Below, in pieces: positions 54,702 to 63,379 of a stretch of 64,000 bases of DNA. Position 1 is the first letter of the stretch. The number at the start of each line of letters is the position of its first letter. The position numbers and the translations under genes were made by a program. Below the pieces are notes generated by a model. It did not search any database and was not told where the DNA came from. It worked only from the letters and a program-made list of their open reading frames with translations. This stretch comes from Chryseolinea serpens (GTDB lineage: Bacteria; Bacteroidota; Bacteroidia; Cytophagales; Cyclobacteriaceae): positions 654,686-718,685 of the forward strand of contig NZ_FQWQ01000003.1 in the NCBI RefSeq assembly GCF_900129725.1. The letters run 5' to 3'.

Positions 54702-55697
54702 TTAACTGTTATAGGCCCATTTCACATAGACCGCACCCCAGGTGAAGCCTCCGCCGAAAGCGGCGAGGATGAGGTTGTCGCCTTTCTTTAATTGCTTTTC
54801 ATAGTCCCACAACAATAGCGGTATCGTGCCGGCCGTGGTGTTGCCATAGCGTTCGATGTTCATCATCACTTTGTCTTCGGTGATGCCCACGCGGTTGGCC
54901 GTGGCGTCGATGATGCGTTTGTTGGCCTGGTGGGGCACCAGCCATTGCAGGTTTGCGCCGTTCAGGTTGTTGCGCTCGGCGATCTGTGCCGATACGTCGG
55001 CCATGTTGGTCACGGCAAATTTGAAGACGGCCGAACCTTCCTGGTAAACGAAGTGCTCGCGATTGTTCACGGAATCGTGGGTGGCGGGCTTGCGGCTACC
55101 ACCGGCCTTCATGTGCAGGTAGGCTTCGCCGTTGCCATCACTTTTCAGGATGGAATCCATTACCCCCATGTCCTCCGTGGTGGGCTCCAAAAGAACGCAG
55201 CCGGCACCATCGCCGAAGATGATGCAGGTCGTACGGTCGGTATAGTCCATGATCGCCGACATTTTGTCGCCGCCGATCACGATCACTTTCTTATACATGC
55301 CCGACTGAATGTAGCTCGCGCCCGTGGTCAATCCATAGAGGAAACCCGAACACGCCGCGCTCATGTCGAAGCTGAAGGCGTTGGTGGCGCCGATGGCCGT
55401 GGCCACGATGTTGGCCGTGGCGGGGAAGGTCATGTCGGCGGTTACGGTGGCAAAAATGAGCAGGTCGATCTCTTTGGGGTCTGTCTTGGTCTTGGCCAGC
55501 ATGTCTTCCACAGCCTTGATGCCCAGCACCGACACGCCCTGGTTCTCGCCTTTCAGAATTCTTCTTTCTTTGATGCCGGTACGGGAAACGATCCACTCAT
55601 CGCTGGTGTCGACCATGGTTTCCAGTTCCTGGTTGGTAAGAATGTAGTCAGGAACATAACCTCCGACACCTGTAATAGCCGCTCTGATCTTGGTCAT
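54702..55697 (-). CDS. fabH: Beta-ketoacyl-ACP synthase III
   Basis: A 331-residue FabH that starts fatty acid synthesis by condensing acetyl-CoA with malonyl-ACP. The catalytic triad is visible: Cys116 in [10 protein letters not shown], His in [11 protein letters not shown] and Asn in [11 protein letters not shown]. The N-terminus [19 protein letters not shown] and [13 protein letters not shown] are typical. It is separated from rpmF by 200 bases and a terminator, so it begins its own unit with efp, accB and accC. PlsX, often between rpmF and fabH, is absent here. Confidence 0.97.
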   Translation of the reverse strand: MTKIRAAITGVGGYVPDYILTNQELETMVDTSDEWIVSRTGIKERRILKGENQGVSVLGIKAVEDMLAKTKTDPKEIDLLIFATVTADMTFPATANIVATAIGATNAFSFDMSAACSGFLYGLTTGASYIQSGMYKKVIVIGGDKMSAIMDYTDRTTCIIFGDGAGCVLLEPTTEDMGVMDSILKSDGNGEAYLHMKAGGSRKPATHDSVNNREHFVYQEGSAVFKFAVTNMADVSAQIAERNNLNGANLQWLVPHQANKRIIDATANRVGITEDKVMMNIERYGNTTAGTIPLLLWDYEKQLKKGDNLILAAFGGGFTWGAVYVKWAYNS

Positions 55698-55717
55698 AGT
55701 TTTTGTTAACTTTTGTT

Positions 55718-55743
55718 CAACTCCTGGTGGAGTTGCAATTTTA
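55718..55743 (-). promoter_or_regulatory. fabH promoter region with palindrome
   Basis: On the minus strand TAAAATTG (55743-55736, one mismatch from TAnnTTTG) is followed directly by the inverted repeat CAACTCC-ACCA-GGAGTTG (55735-55718), with 7-bp arms, located about where transcription would begin. It could be an operator for a lipid-sensing repressor or a leader hairpin. Confidence 0.4.
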
Positions 55744-55781
55744 TATAAAAGAAAATGCCCGGCGTTTTAAACACCGAGCAT
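55744..55781 (-). terminator. Terminator after rpmF
   Basis: A 10-bp stem (55755-55764 with 55772-55781, two G-U pairs) followed on the minus strand by TTTTCTTTTAT. It ends the DUF177-rpmF unit 116 bases after rpmF. Confidence 0.75.
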
Positions 55782-55897
55782 GAAACATAATTCTCCTAGG
55801 GGAAACACGGATAATCCGGCTTGTCCTCGATCACTAAAATTTGAATACTGCTTTCAGTGAACTGAAATTTCGCGAGGTGCAGCGGGCTCATGCAATG

Positions 55898-56089
55898 TTA
55901 TGCCAGAACTTCTTTTTCCATAACCACCTTACCGTTATAGTAAAGCTTGCCTTCGAGCCAGAAAGCTCTGTGGGGCAGGTGGTGTTCGCCTGTAGTAGGG
56001 CACACGGCCAGTTGCTTTGCAAAAGCCTTGTAGTGTGTTCTTCTTTTATCTCTACGGGTTTTCGAGAGTTTTCGCTTGGGATTCGGCAT
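55898..56089 (-). CDS. rpmF: Ribosomal protein bL32
   Basis: A 63-residue protein: [20 protein letters not shown] is the L32 N-terminus. Only one cysteine remains in the zinc-ribbon region ([15 protein letters not shown]), so this is the zinc-free C-minus form. It follows the DUF177 gene by 15 bases, the standard pairing. Confidence 0.97.
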   Translation of the reverse strand: MPNPKRKLSKTRRDKRRTHYKAFAKQLAVCPTTGEHHLPHRAFWLEGKLYYNGKVVMEKEVLA

Positions 56090-56104
56090 AGTCTAATACA
56101 TTTA

Positions 56105-56638
56105 TTATTGTAAATTCTTCAAAATATTCCAACGAGGATCTATATCATCGTCATCTTTGTCGTTGCTCTTGCCATCTTCCGGGTCGCCACCGGATGAATA
56201 GACGATCTTTCCTTCCGAGTCGTCATCGTCGGCTTCGTCCTGAAATTTAGGATGAAGCTTCTTCAGCGGAACGGCCAGGCTGATGAACTCGTACATCAAT
56301 TGTCCCAGTTCCAGGGTGGCCGTGTCGCGGTGGATGATCATGATCTCATCCGTAATTTCTTCGTCGGCGTCTCCGTACTTGAACATGACCTTGTGCACGT
56401 TCTCGATCGGATAATCAAAGGGTTCCAGGCTGCGGTCGCAGACCAGTTTCGCGATTCCTTTGATCTTGAACTCGGCTTCGAGGAAGGTTTCGTGTTTAAA
56501 CAATAAGACGTCAGCATGGAAAGTGCCCTCCGACAGAAGGTCCGACCCATATTTCCTGAAAAACGCGTCACCAATTTCGAATTCAAATTGGTGTTCTTTG
56601 TTACTCAGGCCGACGATATTGATCCCGTATGCCCCCAA
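56105..56638 (-). CDS. DUF177/YceD family protein
   Basis: A 177-residue protein of the YceD family, which is linked to 23S rRNA accumulation in other bacteria. The core YGINIVGLSNKEHQFEFEIG, LVCDRSLEPFDYPIE with the conserved Cys, and DPRWNILKNL at the C-terminus fit the family. An acidic stretch (QDEADDDDSEG) lies near residue 140. The start must be the TTG at 56636-56638: the frame closes at a TAG four codons upstream and no ATG precedes the conserved region. Confidence 0.88.
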   Translation of the reverse strand: MGAYGINIVGLSNKEHQFEFEIGDAFFRKYGSDLLSEGTFHADVLLFKHETFLEAEFKIKGIAKLVCDRSLEPFDYPIENVHKVMFKYGDADEEITDEIMIIHRDTATLELGQLMYEFISLAVPLKKLHPKFQDEADDDDSEGKIVYSSGGDPEDGKSNDKDDDDIDPRWNILKNLQ

Positions 56639-56672
56639 CTCTAAACCCTACCGGGCGTTAAAAATTAGTCGG

Positions 56673-56704
56673 CAAATTTATGATAATTATATCAGAAAGT
56701 AAAA
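56673..56704 (-). promoter_or_regulatory. Promoter of the DUF177-rpmF unit
   Basis: A perfect TAAATTTG (56680-56673) on the minus strand with TTTT (56704-56701) twenty bases upstream. Transcription would start near 56666, about 28 bases before the TTG start of DUF177, which supports that start. Confidence 0.5.
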
Positions 56705-56723
56705 AAACGAAGAAAATTGGGGC

Positions 56724-57110
56724 CTAGATGTACTCCAGAATGGCAGCATCACGGAACTCTTTATGGGACTTTTTCCCATAATTTTCGATAAAATAGTCGA
56801 TTACGCCCTTTTTGAAGCCCAATTTGATGGCGATGTTCTTGCAGAAAATAATCTCGCTCTCGAACACATTCTGGTCCACGAAAACGAGTTCGATGCTCGA
56901 CATCAGGTAGTCGAACTTCTGATCCATGGAAAGCGCCCCCAACGAGTCGATCGGCTCGGGGTTCCGGATGAGGTCGTGAACCTCCTCTTCAGGGAATTTG
57001 CGCTCCCGGGCTATCTTAAAGATCATTTCCCGCTCAATCTTGGCGAAGTGTTTATCGGCCTCGGCCAGTTGAATAAGTATGTTCAATTGCTTTTTTGTGA
57101 CAATATCCAT
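56724..57110 (-). CDS. TerB-like protein
   Basis: A 128-residue all-helical protein with the TerB/tellurite-resistance pattern: ILIQLAEADKHFAKIEREMI is the metal-binding helix of the fold, and FKKGVIDYFIENYG the C-terminal part. Such small TerB-like proteins are common in Bacteroidota and are not known to confer tellurite resistance. Intergenic regions of about 90 bases separate it from DUF177 and from pdxA. Confidence 0.75.
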   Translation of the reverse strand: MDIVTKKQLNILIQLAEADKHFAKIEREMIFKIARERKFPEEEVHDLIRNPEPIDSLGALSMDQKFDYLMSSIELVFVDQNVFESEIIFCKNIAIKLGFKKGVIDYFIENYGKKSHKEFRDAAILEYI

Positions 57111-57130
57111 TTCAACTAATACTTGAAGAC

Positions 57131-57138
57131 CAAATATA
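57131..57138 (-). promoter_or_regulatory. Promoter -7 element of the TerB-like gene
   Basis: A perfect TATATTTG on the minus strand, 20 bases before the ATG at 57110. No matching -33 box is found at the usual distance. Confidence 0.4.
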
Positions 57139-57200
57139 ATTAATAATAAAAAATAAGGCGTTCTGTCCGGTCAAAAGGGGAAAGACCGCTCCAAATAAGC

Positions 57201-58214
57201 TTATTTTTCTGTGGACGGTTCATTCCGGCTTTTAAAAATGTCCGCAGCGCGATAGACGGCTTCACGCATGGAGCTCTCGTTGGCCTGGTTCTTCCCGGCC
57301 AGGTTGTAGGCCGTTCCGTGGTCGGGCGAGGTGCGCACGATGGGCAGCCCGGCCGTGAAGTTGACACCCTCTTCGAAGGCTAACGTCTTGAAAGGCAGCA
57401 GTCCCTGGTCGTGGTACATGGCCAGCACGGCGTCGTATTTCATGTGGCTGCCCGTGGCAAAGAAGCCGTCGGAGGCAAAAGGGCCATAGACCAGCTTGCC
57501 CTTGTTCTTCTGGTCGGCTACCACCGGTTTGATAAGTTGGTCGTCTTCCTGGCCGATCAGGCCGCCGTCGCCGGCATGCGGGTTGAGGCCCAGCACGGCA
57601 ATGCGGGGTTTGTTGATGCCAAAGTCGTTGCGCAGGGAGTGGTCCATCACCTTCAGCTTGGCTTCGATCTTCTCCTTGGTCACCGCTGCGGCAATCTCCC
57701 TGACGGGGATGTGCTCGGTGACGAGGCCTACGCGGAGCGTGTCGCTCACCATGAACATGAGGCTTTCGCCGCCGAAGAATTGCGTGAGGTATTCGGTGTG
57801 TCCCTTGAAGGGAAAGTCGTCGCTGTGGATGGAGTGCTTGTCGATCGGAGCGGTCACCAGCGCATCGATGAGTCCTTCCTTCAGTTCTTCACAAGCCTGT
57901 TTCAACGCGATAAAGGCAGCTTTGCCGCTTTCTTTGGAAGCTTTGCCCGGGCTGATCTCCAGGTTGTCTTCCCAACAATTCACGACATTGATGCTCTTGG
58001 GTGCATACTGTCCTTTGTTGCGCACCTGCGTATAGTTGAACTCCTCGATGTTGAGTTGTTTTTTATAGAACGAAATGACTTTGGCCGAGCCGTAGATGAC
58101 GGGCGTGATCATGGCGAGCAGCCGGTTGTCGGCGAGTGCTTTGATGACGACTTCAGGGCCTATGCCGTTCAGGTCTCCAAGGGTGATACCGATTCGTGGT
58201 TTCTGTGGTTGCAT
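57201..58214 (-). CDS. pdxA: 4-hydroxythreonine-4-phosphate dehydrogenase
   Basis: A 337-residue PdxA, which oxidises 4-phosphohydroxy-L-threonine in the DXP-dependent pyridoxal phosphate pathway. RIGITLGDLNGIGPEV begins the protein, DALVTAPIDKHSIHSDDFPFKGHTEYL carries a metal His, and AMYHDQGLLPFK and IVRTSPDHGTAYNLAGK hold the other metal and phosphate ligands. It is divergent from ksgA. Confidence 0.96.
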   Translation of the reverse strand: MQPQKPRIGITLGDLNGIGPEVVIKALADNRLLAMITPVIYGSAKVISFYKKQLNIEEFNYTQVRNKGQYAPKSINVVNCWEDNLEISPGKASKESGKAAFIALKQACEELKEGLIDALVTAPIDKHSIHSDDFPFKGHTEYLTQFFGGESLMFMVSDTLRVGLVTEHIPVREIAAAVTKEKIEAKLKVMDHSLRNDFGINKPRIAVLGLNPHAGDGGLIGQEDDQLIKPVVADQKNKGKLVYGPFASDGFFATGSHMKYDAVLAMYHDQGLLPFKTLAFEEGVNFTAGLPIVRTSPDHGTAYNLAGKNQANESSMREAVYRAADIFKSRNEPSTEK

Positions 58215-58303
58215 CGTTTAGGTTGCGTTCAATTCTTTTGCGATTTAGTGAAAATATCTATTTGTTCCTTGTAGTATTGCGCCGGATGTATAGAAGAGAA
58301 CCC

Positions 58304-59107
58304 ATGAACAAGGTACGACCTAAAAAGTCGTTGGGGCAACATTTCTTGCACGACCAGCAAATTGCCCGGCGCATTGTGGATGCGTTGGACGTGAAAGGAC
58401 CCGATGCTGCCGTGCTGGAGATCGGCCCGGGCATGGGTGTGCTCACGCAATACCTGCTCCAGCGCGCCGAGCTGGACTTGAAGGTGATCGAGATCGACCG
58501 CGACTCGGTGGCCTATCTTCATAAACACTATCCCGAGGTCTTGAAGGGACGGATCATCGAAGGCGACTTTCTCGAGATCGATATCGACAAATTGTTCCCC
58601 GGACCCTTCGCCATCGTTGGCAATTTTCCCTACAACATTTCTTCTCAGATCTTCTTCCGCGCCCTGGAGCAACGCCACCGCGTGACGCAGGTCGTGTGCA
58701 TGTTGCAGAAGGAGGTGGCCGAGCGCATCGCAGAGCCCCCGGGCAGTAAGACCTACGGGATACTGAGTGTGTTGTTGCAAGCCTACTTTGATATTGAATA
58801 TTTGTTCAAGGTGCCGCCCGGAGTTTTCACGCCCCCGCCCAAAGTGATGTCGGCCGTGATCCGGTTGAAACGCAATGGTGTGGAGCGATTGGCCTGTAAC
58901 GAAACGCTGTTTGTGCAGGTGGTGAAGCAGGCGTTCAATACCCGTCGCAAGACCTTGCGCAACGCTTTAAAAAATCTAACTTTGGCAGCCGAAATTTCAG
59001 CCCTTCCGATCATGGAGAAACGCGCTGAACAATTGTCGGTCAATGATTTTGTAGAACTCACATCTTTAATCGAGCGCAGTCGTGGAGGAACAACAACCCC
59101 TGGTTGA
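58304..59107 (+). CDS. ksgA: 16S rRNA (adenine1518/1519-N6)-dimethyltransferase
   Basis: A 267-residue KsgA that dimethylates two adenines at the end of 16S rRNA. The N-terminus KKSLGQHFLHDQQIARRIV, SAM motif VLEIGPGMGVLT and catalytic IVGNFPYNISSQI (NFPY in place of the more usual NLPY) are visible. I chose the ATG at 58304, the usual MNKVRPKKSLGQ start. The last 26 bases overlap the mgtE start. Confidence 0.96.
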   Translation: MNKVRPKKSLGQHFLHDQQIARRIVDALDVKGPDAAVLEIGPGMGVLTQYLLQRAELDLKVIEIDRDSVAYLHKHYPEVLKGRIIEGDFLEIDIDKLFPGPFAIVGNFPYNISSQIFFRALEQRHRVTQVVCMLQKEVAERIAEPPGSKTYGILSVLLQAYFDIEYLFKVPPGVFTPPPKVMSAVIRLKRNGVERLACNETLFVQVVKQAFNTRRKTLRNALKNLTLAAEISALPIMEKRAEQLSVNDFVELTSLIERSRGGTTTPG

Positions 59108-60446
59108 ATTTGAGTTGACGGTAGAATTCCGGACCCGTTTCCAGGAAGCCCTGGACGAGCGCGATGCCGATTTCATTCGAAAGACCCTGGCGGATGTGAA
59201 GCCGGCCGACATCACGACGCTCCTCTATGAATTCACCTCCGAGGAGTCGAAATATGTGATGGACCTGCTCGACATCGAGACCCAGGCCGAGATCATCAGC
59301 GACATGGACCGCGATACGCGGAAGCGTTTCCTGAAAGTCTATCCCCCAGCCGAGATCGTCAACTTTCTCAATCAACTGGCCTCCGACGACACGGCCGACA
59401 TCCTGAACGAGCTTCCCATCAAAGAACGCGAGCAAGTGCTGAGCGGTCTGGAGCCGGAACTGAAAGTGCAGGTAACGGAACTGCTGCGCTACGAAGAACA
59501 CGTAGCGGGCGGGTTGATGGCCAAAGAATTGATCAAAGCGCGCTACAACTGGACCGTGGTAGAGTGCGTGAACGAGATCCGCAAGCAAGCCGAAAATGTA
59601 AATAAATTTTATGCCGTCTACGTGGTGGACGAACGCGATGTGTTGTTGGGCCGCGTGGCCTTGCAAGACCTGATCGTGTCGGACGCGAAGACGTTGGTGG
59701 CCGACATCTACGAGCACGATGTGGTTTCGGCCGAGACTTATTTGCCGGATACTGAGGTGGCGGAGATGATGAAGAAATACGACTTGGAATCCATCCCCGT
59801 CGTGAACGTACAAGGCCAGCTCGTGGGGCGGATCACCATCGACGACGTGGTGGACGTGATCACCGAACAAGCGGAAGAAGGACGCCAGATCATGGCCGGT
59901 ATCACCGAGAACATCGAGGAAGACGACAGCGTGTGGCGCAACACCCGCGCGCGCCTGCCCTGGCTGCTCATCGGTATTTTTGGAGGCTTGATGAACGCTA
60001 AGTTCATGGGCTTGTTCGAGGCAGAGTTGGTGCGCATCACGGCCATCGCCTTTTTTACGCCGCTCATTCAGGCCACGGGCGGCAACGTGGGCATACAATC
60101 GTCGTCGCTCATCGTGCAGTCGTTGGCCAATCCCGATTTTGTGGATGAAGGCTTGTGGAAACGGCTTGTCAAAGTATTTTTTGTGGCCATCCTCAATGGG
60201 GTGTTCCTGGCCCTGCTGGTGTTCGGCGCCAACGTGTTGCTGTTTGGAGAATACAGATTATCCCTGGTGGTTTCGCTGGCGTTGTTCAGCGTGGTGTTGT
60301 TCGCCTCTTTTATCGGTACCATCACGCCTTTGATCTTGAATAAATTCGGATTCAATCCCGCCCTGGCCGCCGGCCCCTTCATCACGACGACCAACGACTT
60401 GCTGGGCTTGACGATCTACTTTTTTACGGTTCACGTAATGCTTTAA
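59082..60446 (+). CDS. mgtE: MgtE-type magnesium transporter
   Basis: A 454-residue magnesium channel. The N domain (to about residue 130, with DTADILNELP), two CBS domains (about 135-260: DVVDVITEQAEEGRQ), then a membrane domain with five hydrophobic segments. The pore-region GGNVGIQSSSLIVQSLA and the acidic residues near the ends are conserved. The start is GTG at 59082-59084 inside ksgA, giving an overlap of 26 bases. Confidence 0.93.
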   Translation: MEEQQPLVEFELTVEFRTRFQEALDERDADFIRKTLADVKPADITTLLYEFTSEESKYVMDLLDIETQAEIISDMDRDTRKRFLKVYPPAEIVNFLNQLASDDTADILNELPIKEREQVLSGLEPELKVQVTELLRYEEHVAGGLMAKELIKARYNWTVVECVNEIRKQAENVNKFYAVYVVDERDVLLGRVALQDLIVSDAKTLVADIYEHDVVSAETYLPDTEVAEMMKKYDLESIPVVNVQGQLVGRITIDDVVDVITEQAEEGRQIMAGITENIEEDDSVWRNTRARLPWLLIGIFGGLMNAKFMGLFEAELVRITAIAFFTPLIQATGGNVGIQSSSLIVQSLANPDFVDEGLWKRLVKVFFVAILNGVFLALLVFGANVLLFGEYRLSLVVSLALFSVVLFASFIGTITPLILNKFGFNPALAAGPFITTTNDLLGLTIYFFTVHVML

Positions 60447-60450
60447 GCAT

Positions 60451-61395
60451 ATGCCTCTTTGCCTTGTTATCGATCCCATGCACGAAAGCCTCTTCGCCAT
60501 GATGACGGCGATCGGCTGGCAAGTGGACTACAAACCCACCATCACGCGCGACGAGATCAAAGCCATCCGTGACGGATATGATGGCCTCATCGTGCGCAGC
60601 AAGACCACCATCGACCGCGACCTGTTGGGGCCTTCGCCCACGATCCGGTTGATCGGCAGGGCCGGTGCGGGGTTGGACAACATCGACCTGGACTACATGC
60701 AGGAGAAAGGCATTCACGTGTTGCACGCGTCGGAAGGCAATCGCGATGCGGTGGGGGAGTATGCTGTGGGGGCCTTGTTGAGCCTCCTGCGCAACCTACC
60801 GCGCGCCAACGCGCAAGTGCGCCAAGAGGTGTGGGACCGCGAGGGCAACCGGGGCGAAGAGATCATGGAAAAGACGGTGGGAATTGTTGGCTATGGCAAC
60901 ATGGGCCAGTCGTTTGCCCGCCGGCTCTCGGGTTTTGGATGTAAGGTTTTGGCCTACGACAAATATAAAACCGGCTTCAGCGACACTTTTGCGCGCGAGG
61001 CATCGATGGAAACCCTGTGGGCGGAAGCCGACATCTTTAGCCTCCACATCCCCTTGACGGCAGAGACCCGGAGGATGGTAGACACCCTTTACCTGGCACG
61101 TTTCAAAAAGCCCATTGTTTTTGTGAACACGGCCCGGGGCGAGATTGTGTCGTTGGCCGACCTGGCCGCCGCTTTGGAGAAAGGGCAGGTGCGGGGTGCG
61201 GTGCTGGATGTGCTGGAGAACGAAAAGCTCGCAACACTCAACCTAAACCAACGCCAGGCCTTCGATTTTCTGGCCGGACGTCCGGATGTAATATTGACCC
61301 CCCACATTGCGGGCTGGACATTTGAATCACATGTAAAAATAAATGTAGCTTTGGTAGAGAAAATCAAGGCGCTACAGTTGGAGAAAAAAGGTTAG
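60451..61395 (+). CDS. D-2-hydroxyacid dehydrogenase (phosphoglycerate dehydrogenase-like)
   Basis: A 314-residue NAD-dependent 2-hydroxyacid dehydrogenase. The Rossmann motif is GIVGYGNMGQSFARRL, the catalytic Arg is in VNTARGEIVSL and the His in LTPHIAGWTFES. It has no ACT domain, so it may be a short SerA-type enzyme of serine synthesis or a different 2-hydroxyacid dehydrogenase; no serC or serB is adjacent. It follows mgtE by 4 bases in the same direction. Confidence 0.88.
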   Translation: MPLCLVIDPMHESLFAMMTAIGWQVDYKPTITRDEIKAIRDGYDGLIVRSKTTIDRDLLGPSPTIRLIGRAGAGLDNIDLDYMQEKGIHVLHASEGNRDAVGEYAVGALLSLLRNLPRANAQVRQEVWDREGNRGEEIMEKTVGIVGYGNMGQSFARRLSGFGCKVLAYDKYKTGFSDTFAREASMETLWAEADIFSLHIPLTAETRRMVDTLYLARFKKPIVFVNTARGEIVSLADLAAALEKGQVRGAVLDVLENEKLATLNLNQRQAFDFLAGRPDVILTPHIAGWTFESHVKINVALVEKIKALQLEKKG

Positions 61396-61445
61396 CGTTA
61401 CTAGATTAAAATCGTTAATTTCCATTTCGTAATTCTACTCGCCGA

Positions 61446-62291
61446 ATGAGTTTTGTACAGAAGCGGTTGAAGAAGCTGAACGAACTTTTCAATAGCATCA
61501 TTGAAAAGCCGCTCCTTACTTCCACGCTGGTCCTGGTAGCGGTCACCATCATTGTGCTGAGCCTCAGCATGCAGTACTACATTAACGAGTTCGACACCTT
61601 CATTCAGCAGGTGTTGGCCGAGGCGCACGGCATGATCTTCGACATCGCGGTGATCGGTATTCTCATTTTCTGGTTAAATCAAAACGGCGAGATCCGCCAG
61701 CGCATCCGGACGTATAAAGACGAGATCGATGACTTTCGTTTGTGGGAGTCGGAAGAAGCGGCCTTTCGTACGGTGGGGAATATCAAGCGTCTGAACCGTC
61801 ATAAGATCCATGAGATCAATTTGGTGAATTGCTACCTGTCGCGGACCAACCTGAACTATGCCAACCTCGCGGGCTCCAACATGAACTCGGCGAACATCTC
61901 GCAGTCATCGCTCATTGAATCGAACCTGGAGAATGCGCGGCTCAACCAAACGAATTTCGAGAACTCCAACCTAAACCAGGCCAATCTGAAGGGCGCCTAC
62001 GCCAGCGGGGCCAACTTCAAGGATGCTTTTTTGATCAAGGCCCACTTCGAGAACGCCTTCCTCATCAAAGCCAATTTCAACAATGCCTTTTTGATGGAGT
62101 CCGACCTGCAAAATTGTTACCTCATGGGTGCTGATTTTGAAAATGCCAGCTTGTACAAAGCCGACTTGCGCGGGGCGAAAGGATTGACCGTAGAACAACT
62201 GGCCAAAGTGAAAACCCTCTACCTGGCCAAGTTCGACGAGGAGATCCTGGAGCAGATCAAAACCGCACTGCCGGCCCTGGTGGGCGTTTGA
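61446..62291 (+). CDS. Membrane-anchored pentapeptide-repeat protein
   Basis: A 281-residue protein. Two hydrophobic helices (LLTSTLVLVAVTIIVLSLSM and MIFDIAVIGILIFWLNQNG) are followed by a helical linker. From about residue 130 to 245 there are pentapeptide repeats (NLNYANLAGSNMNSA, NFENSNLNQANLKG, DLQNCYLMGADFENA), forming a right-handed beta helix. The repeats end with a short helical tail. A function such as DNA-gyrase protection is not implied: those proteins lack membrane segments. An intrinsic terminator follows after 42 bases. Confidence 0.88.
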   Translation: MSFVQKRLKKLNELFNSIIEKPLLTSTLVLVAVTIIVLSLSMQYYINEFDTFIQQVLAEAHGMIFDIAVIGILIFWLNQNGEIRQRIRTYKDEIDDFRLWESEEAAFRTVGNIKRLNRHKIHEINLVNCYLSRTNLNYANLAGSNMNSANISQSSLIESNLENARLNQTNFENSNLNQANLKGAYASGANFKDAFLIKAHFENAFLIKANFNNAFLMESDLQNCYLMGADFENASLYKADLRGAKGLTVEQLAKVKTLYLAKFDEEILEQIKTALPALVGV

Positions 62292-62292
62292 T

Positions 62293-62325
62293 TTTGCATT
62301 TCCGAATAAAAAAGTATTACATTTG
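62293..62325 (+). promoter_or_regulatory. greA promoter directly in front of a terminator hairpin
   Basis: TTTG (62293-62296), a 21-base spacer and TACATTTG (62318-62325) match the promoter consensus completely. The expected start (about 62331-62333) lies at the foot of the terminator at 62334. Confidence 0.7.
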
Positions 62326-62333
62326 TGCATTAG

Positions 62334-62370
62334 CAACGGTCTCAGCGATGAGACCGTTGTTTCTTTTTTT
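62334..62370 (+). terminator. Intrinsic terminator in the greA leader
   Basis: A perfect 11-bp stem CAACGGTCTCA/TGAGACCGTTG (62334-62344 with 62349-62359), GCGA loop, then TTTCTTTTTTT. It can end the pentapeptide gene transcript. Because the greA promoter lies upstream of it, it may also act as an attenuator that yields a short RNA of about 40 bases. Confidence 0.88.
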
Positions 62371-62431
62371 GACCTCTGTCGAAACCTGCGGAGTCGTCCA
62401 CTATACATCTCACGAGAAAACATGTTTAGTT

Positions 62432-62908
62432 ATGAGTAAGAAAATATCATACTATACGAAGGAAGGATTGGAAAAACTGAAAGGCGAATTGACCCATCTC
62501 AAATCGAAGGGTCGTGCCGACATCGCTCACCAGATCGCGGAAGCCCGCGACAAGGGCGACCTCAGTGAAAACGCAGAATACGATGCTGCCAAAGATGCGC
62601 AAGGTCACCTCGAAGCCAAGATCGCCCAACTGGAAGACCTCGTGTCCAACGCGCGCCTGCTCGATGAAACCAATATCGATACTTCGAAAGTATCTATCTT
62701 GTCGAAAGTAACCATCAAGAATAAAAAGAACGGTGCTTCGGTCACCTACACCCTGGTGTCGGAAGAAGAAGCTGACCTGAAGGCCGGCAAGATCTCCACC
62801 ATGTCGCCCATTGGCAAAGGATTGTTGGGAAAGAAAAAAGGCGAGACGGCCACCATCAAAACACCAGCCGGTGAAATGGAATTTGAAGTGGTAAAGATCA
62901 CCGCCTAA
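62432..62908 (+). CDS. greA: Transcription elongation factor GreA
   Basis: A 158-residue Gre factor that rescues backtracked RNA polymerase by stimulating RNA cleavage. The coiled-coil tip carries the acidic residues in GDLSENAEYDAAKDAQ, and the C-terminal FKBP-like domain includes SPIGKGLLGKKKGE. The ATG at 62432 gives the typical start KKISYYTKEGLEKLKGEL. HIT follows 15 bases downstream. Confidence 0.97.
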   Translation: MSKKISYYTKEGLEKLKGELTHLKSKGRADIAHQIAEARDKGDLSENAEYDAAKDAQGHLEAKIAQLEDLVSNARLLDETNIDTSKVSILSKVTIKNKKNGASVTYTLVSEEEADLKAGKISTMSPIGKGLLGKKKGETATIKTPAGEMEFEVVKITA

Positions 62909-62923
62909 TCATCCGCAGACAGC

Positions 62924-63319
62924 ATGGCCTCCATCTTCACGAAGATCATCAACCGCGAAATCCCGGCCCACATCGTGGCCGAAGACGAGCGTTATATCGC
63001 TTTCCTCGACATCAACCCGCTGGTGTTGGGCCACGCCCTGGTGGTTCCCAAACAAGAGATCGATTTCCTCTTTGACCTGGACGACGACACGCTCGCCGGA
63101 ATAAATGTGTTTGCAAAAAAAGTGGCCCATGCCATCAAGAAGGCCGTGCCCTGCCGTCGTGTAGGTGTAGCGGTAATCGGCTTGGAAGTGCCGCACGCAC
63201 ACGTTCATCTGATCCCGATGAACACCATGAACGATATCAACTTCACGCGCCCCAAACTCAACCCGTCTTCTGCCGAACTGACCCAAGTTGCAGAAGCCAT
63301 CCGGAAGGCCGTAAAGTAA
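62924..63319 (+). CDS. HIT-family nucleotide-binding hydrolase
   Basis: A 131-residue protein with the histidine triad VPHAHVHLIP and the N-terminal FTKIINREIPAHIVAED typical of HinT-like purine nucleoside phosphoramidases. It lies in the same transcription unit as greA. Confidence 0.95.
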   Translation: MASIFTKIINREIPAHIVAEDERYIAFLDINPLVLGHALVVPKQEIDFLFDLDDDTLAGINVFAKKVAHAIKKAVPCRRVGVAVIGLEVPHAHVHLIPMNTMNDINFTRPKLNPSSAELTQVAEAIRKAVK

Positions 63320-63379
63320 ATCACCCTAAAAACGATTTGACCTGGAGTGATCTGGACGTTCAATTTTTTGAGCGTTGCA

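Noticed and set aside
55841-56113. A 90-codon open frame on the plus strand across rpmF
   Set aside because: Opposite a well-conserved ribosomal protein gene; no independent support.
57160-57190. A possible terminator after pdxA
   Set aside because: The stem is only about five pairs with an 11-base loop, and the T-rich stretch is too far away.
59058-60098. A 346-codon open frame opposite mgtE
   Set aside because: Complement of a gene with clear CBS and channel motifs; no signal or domain of its own.
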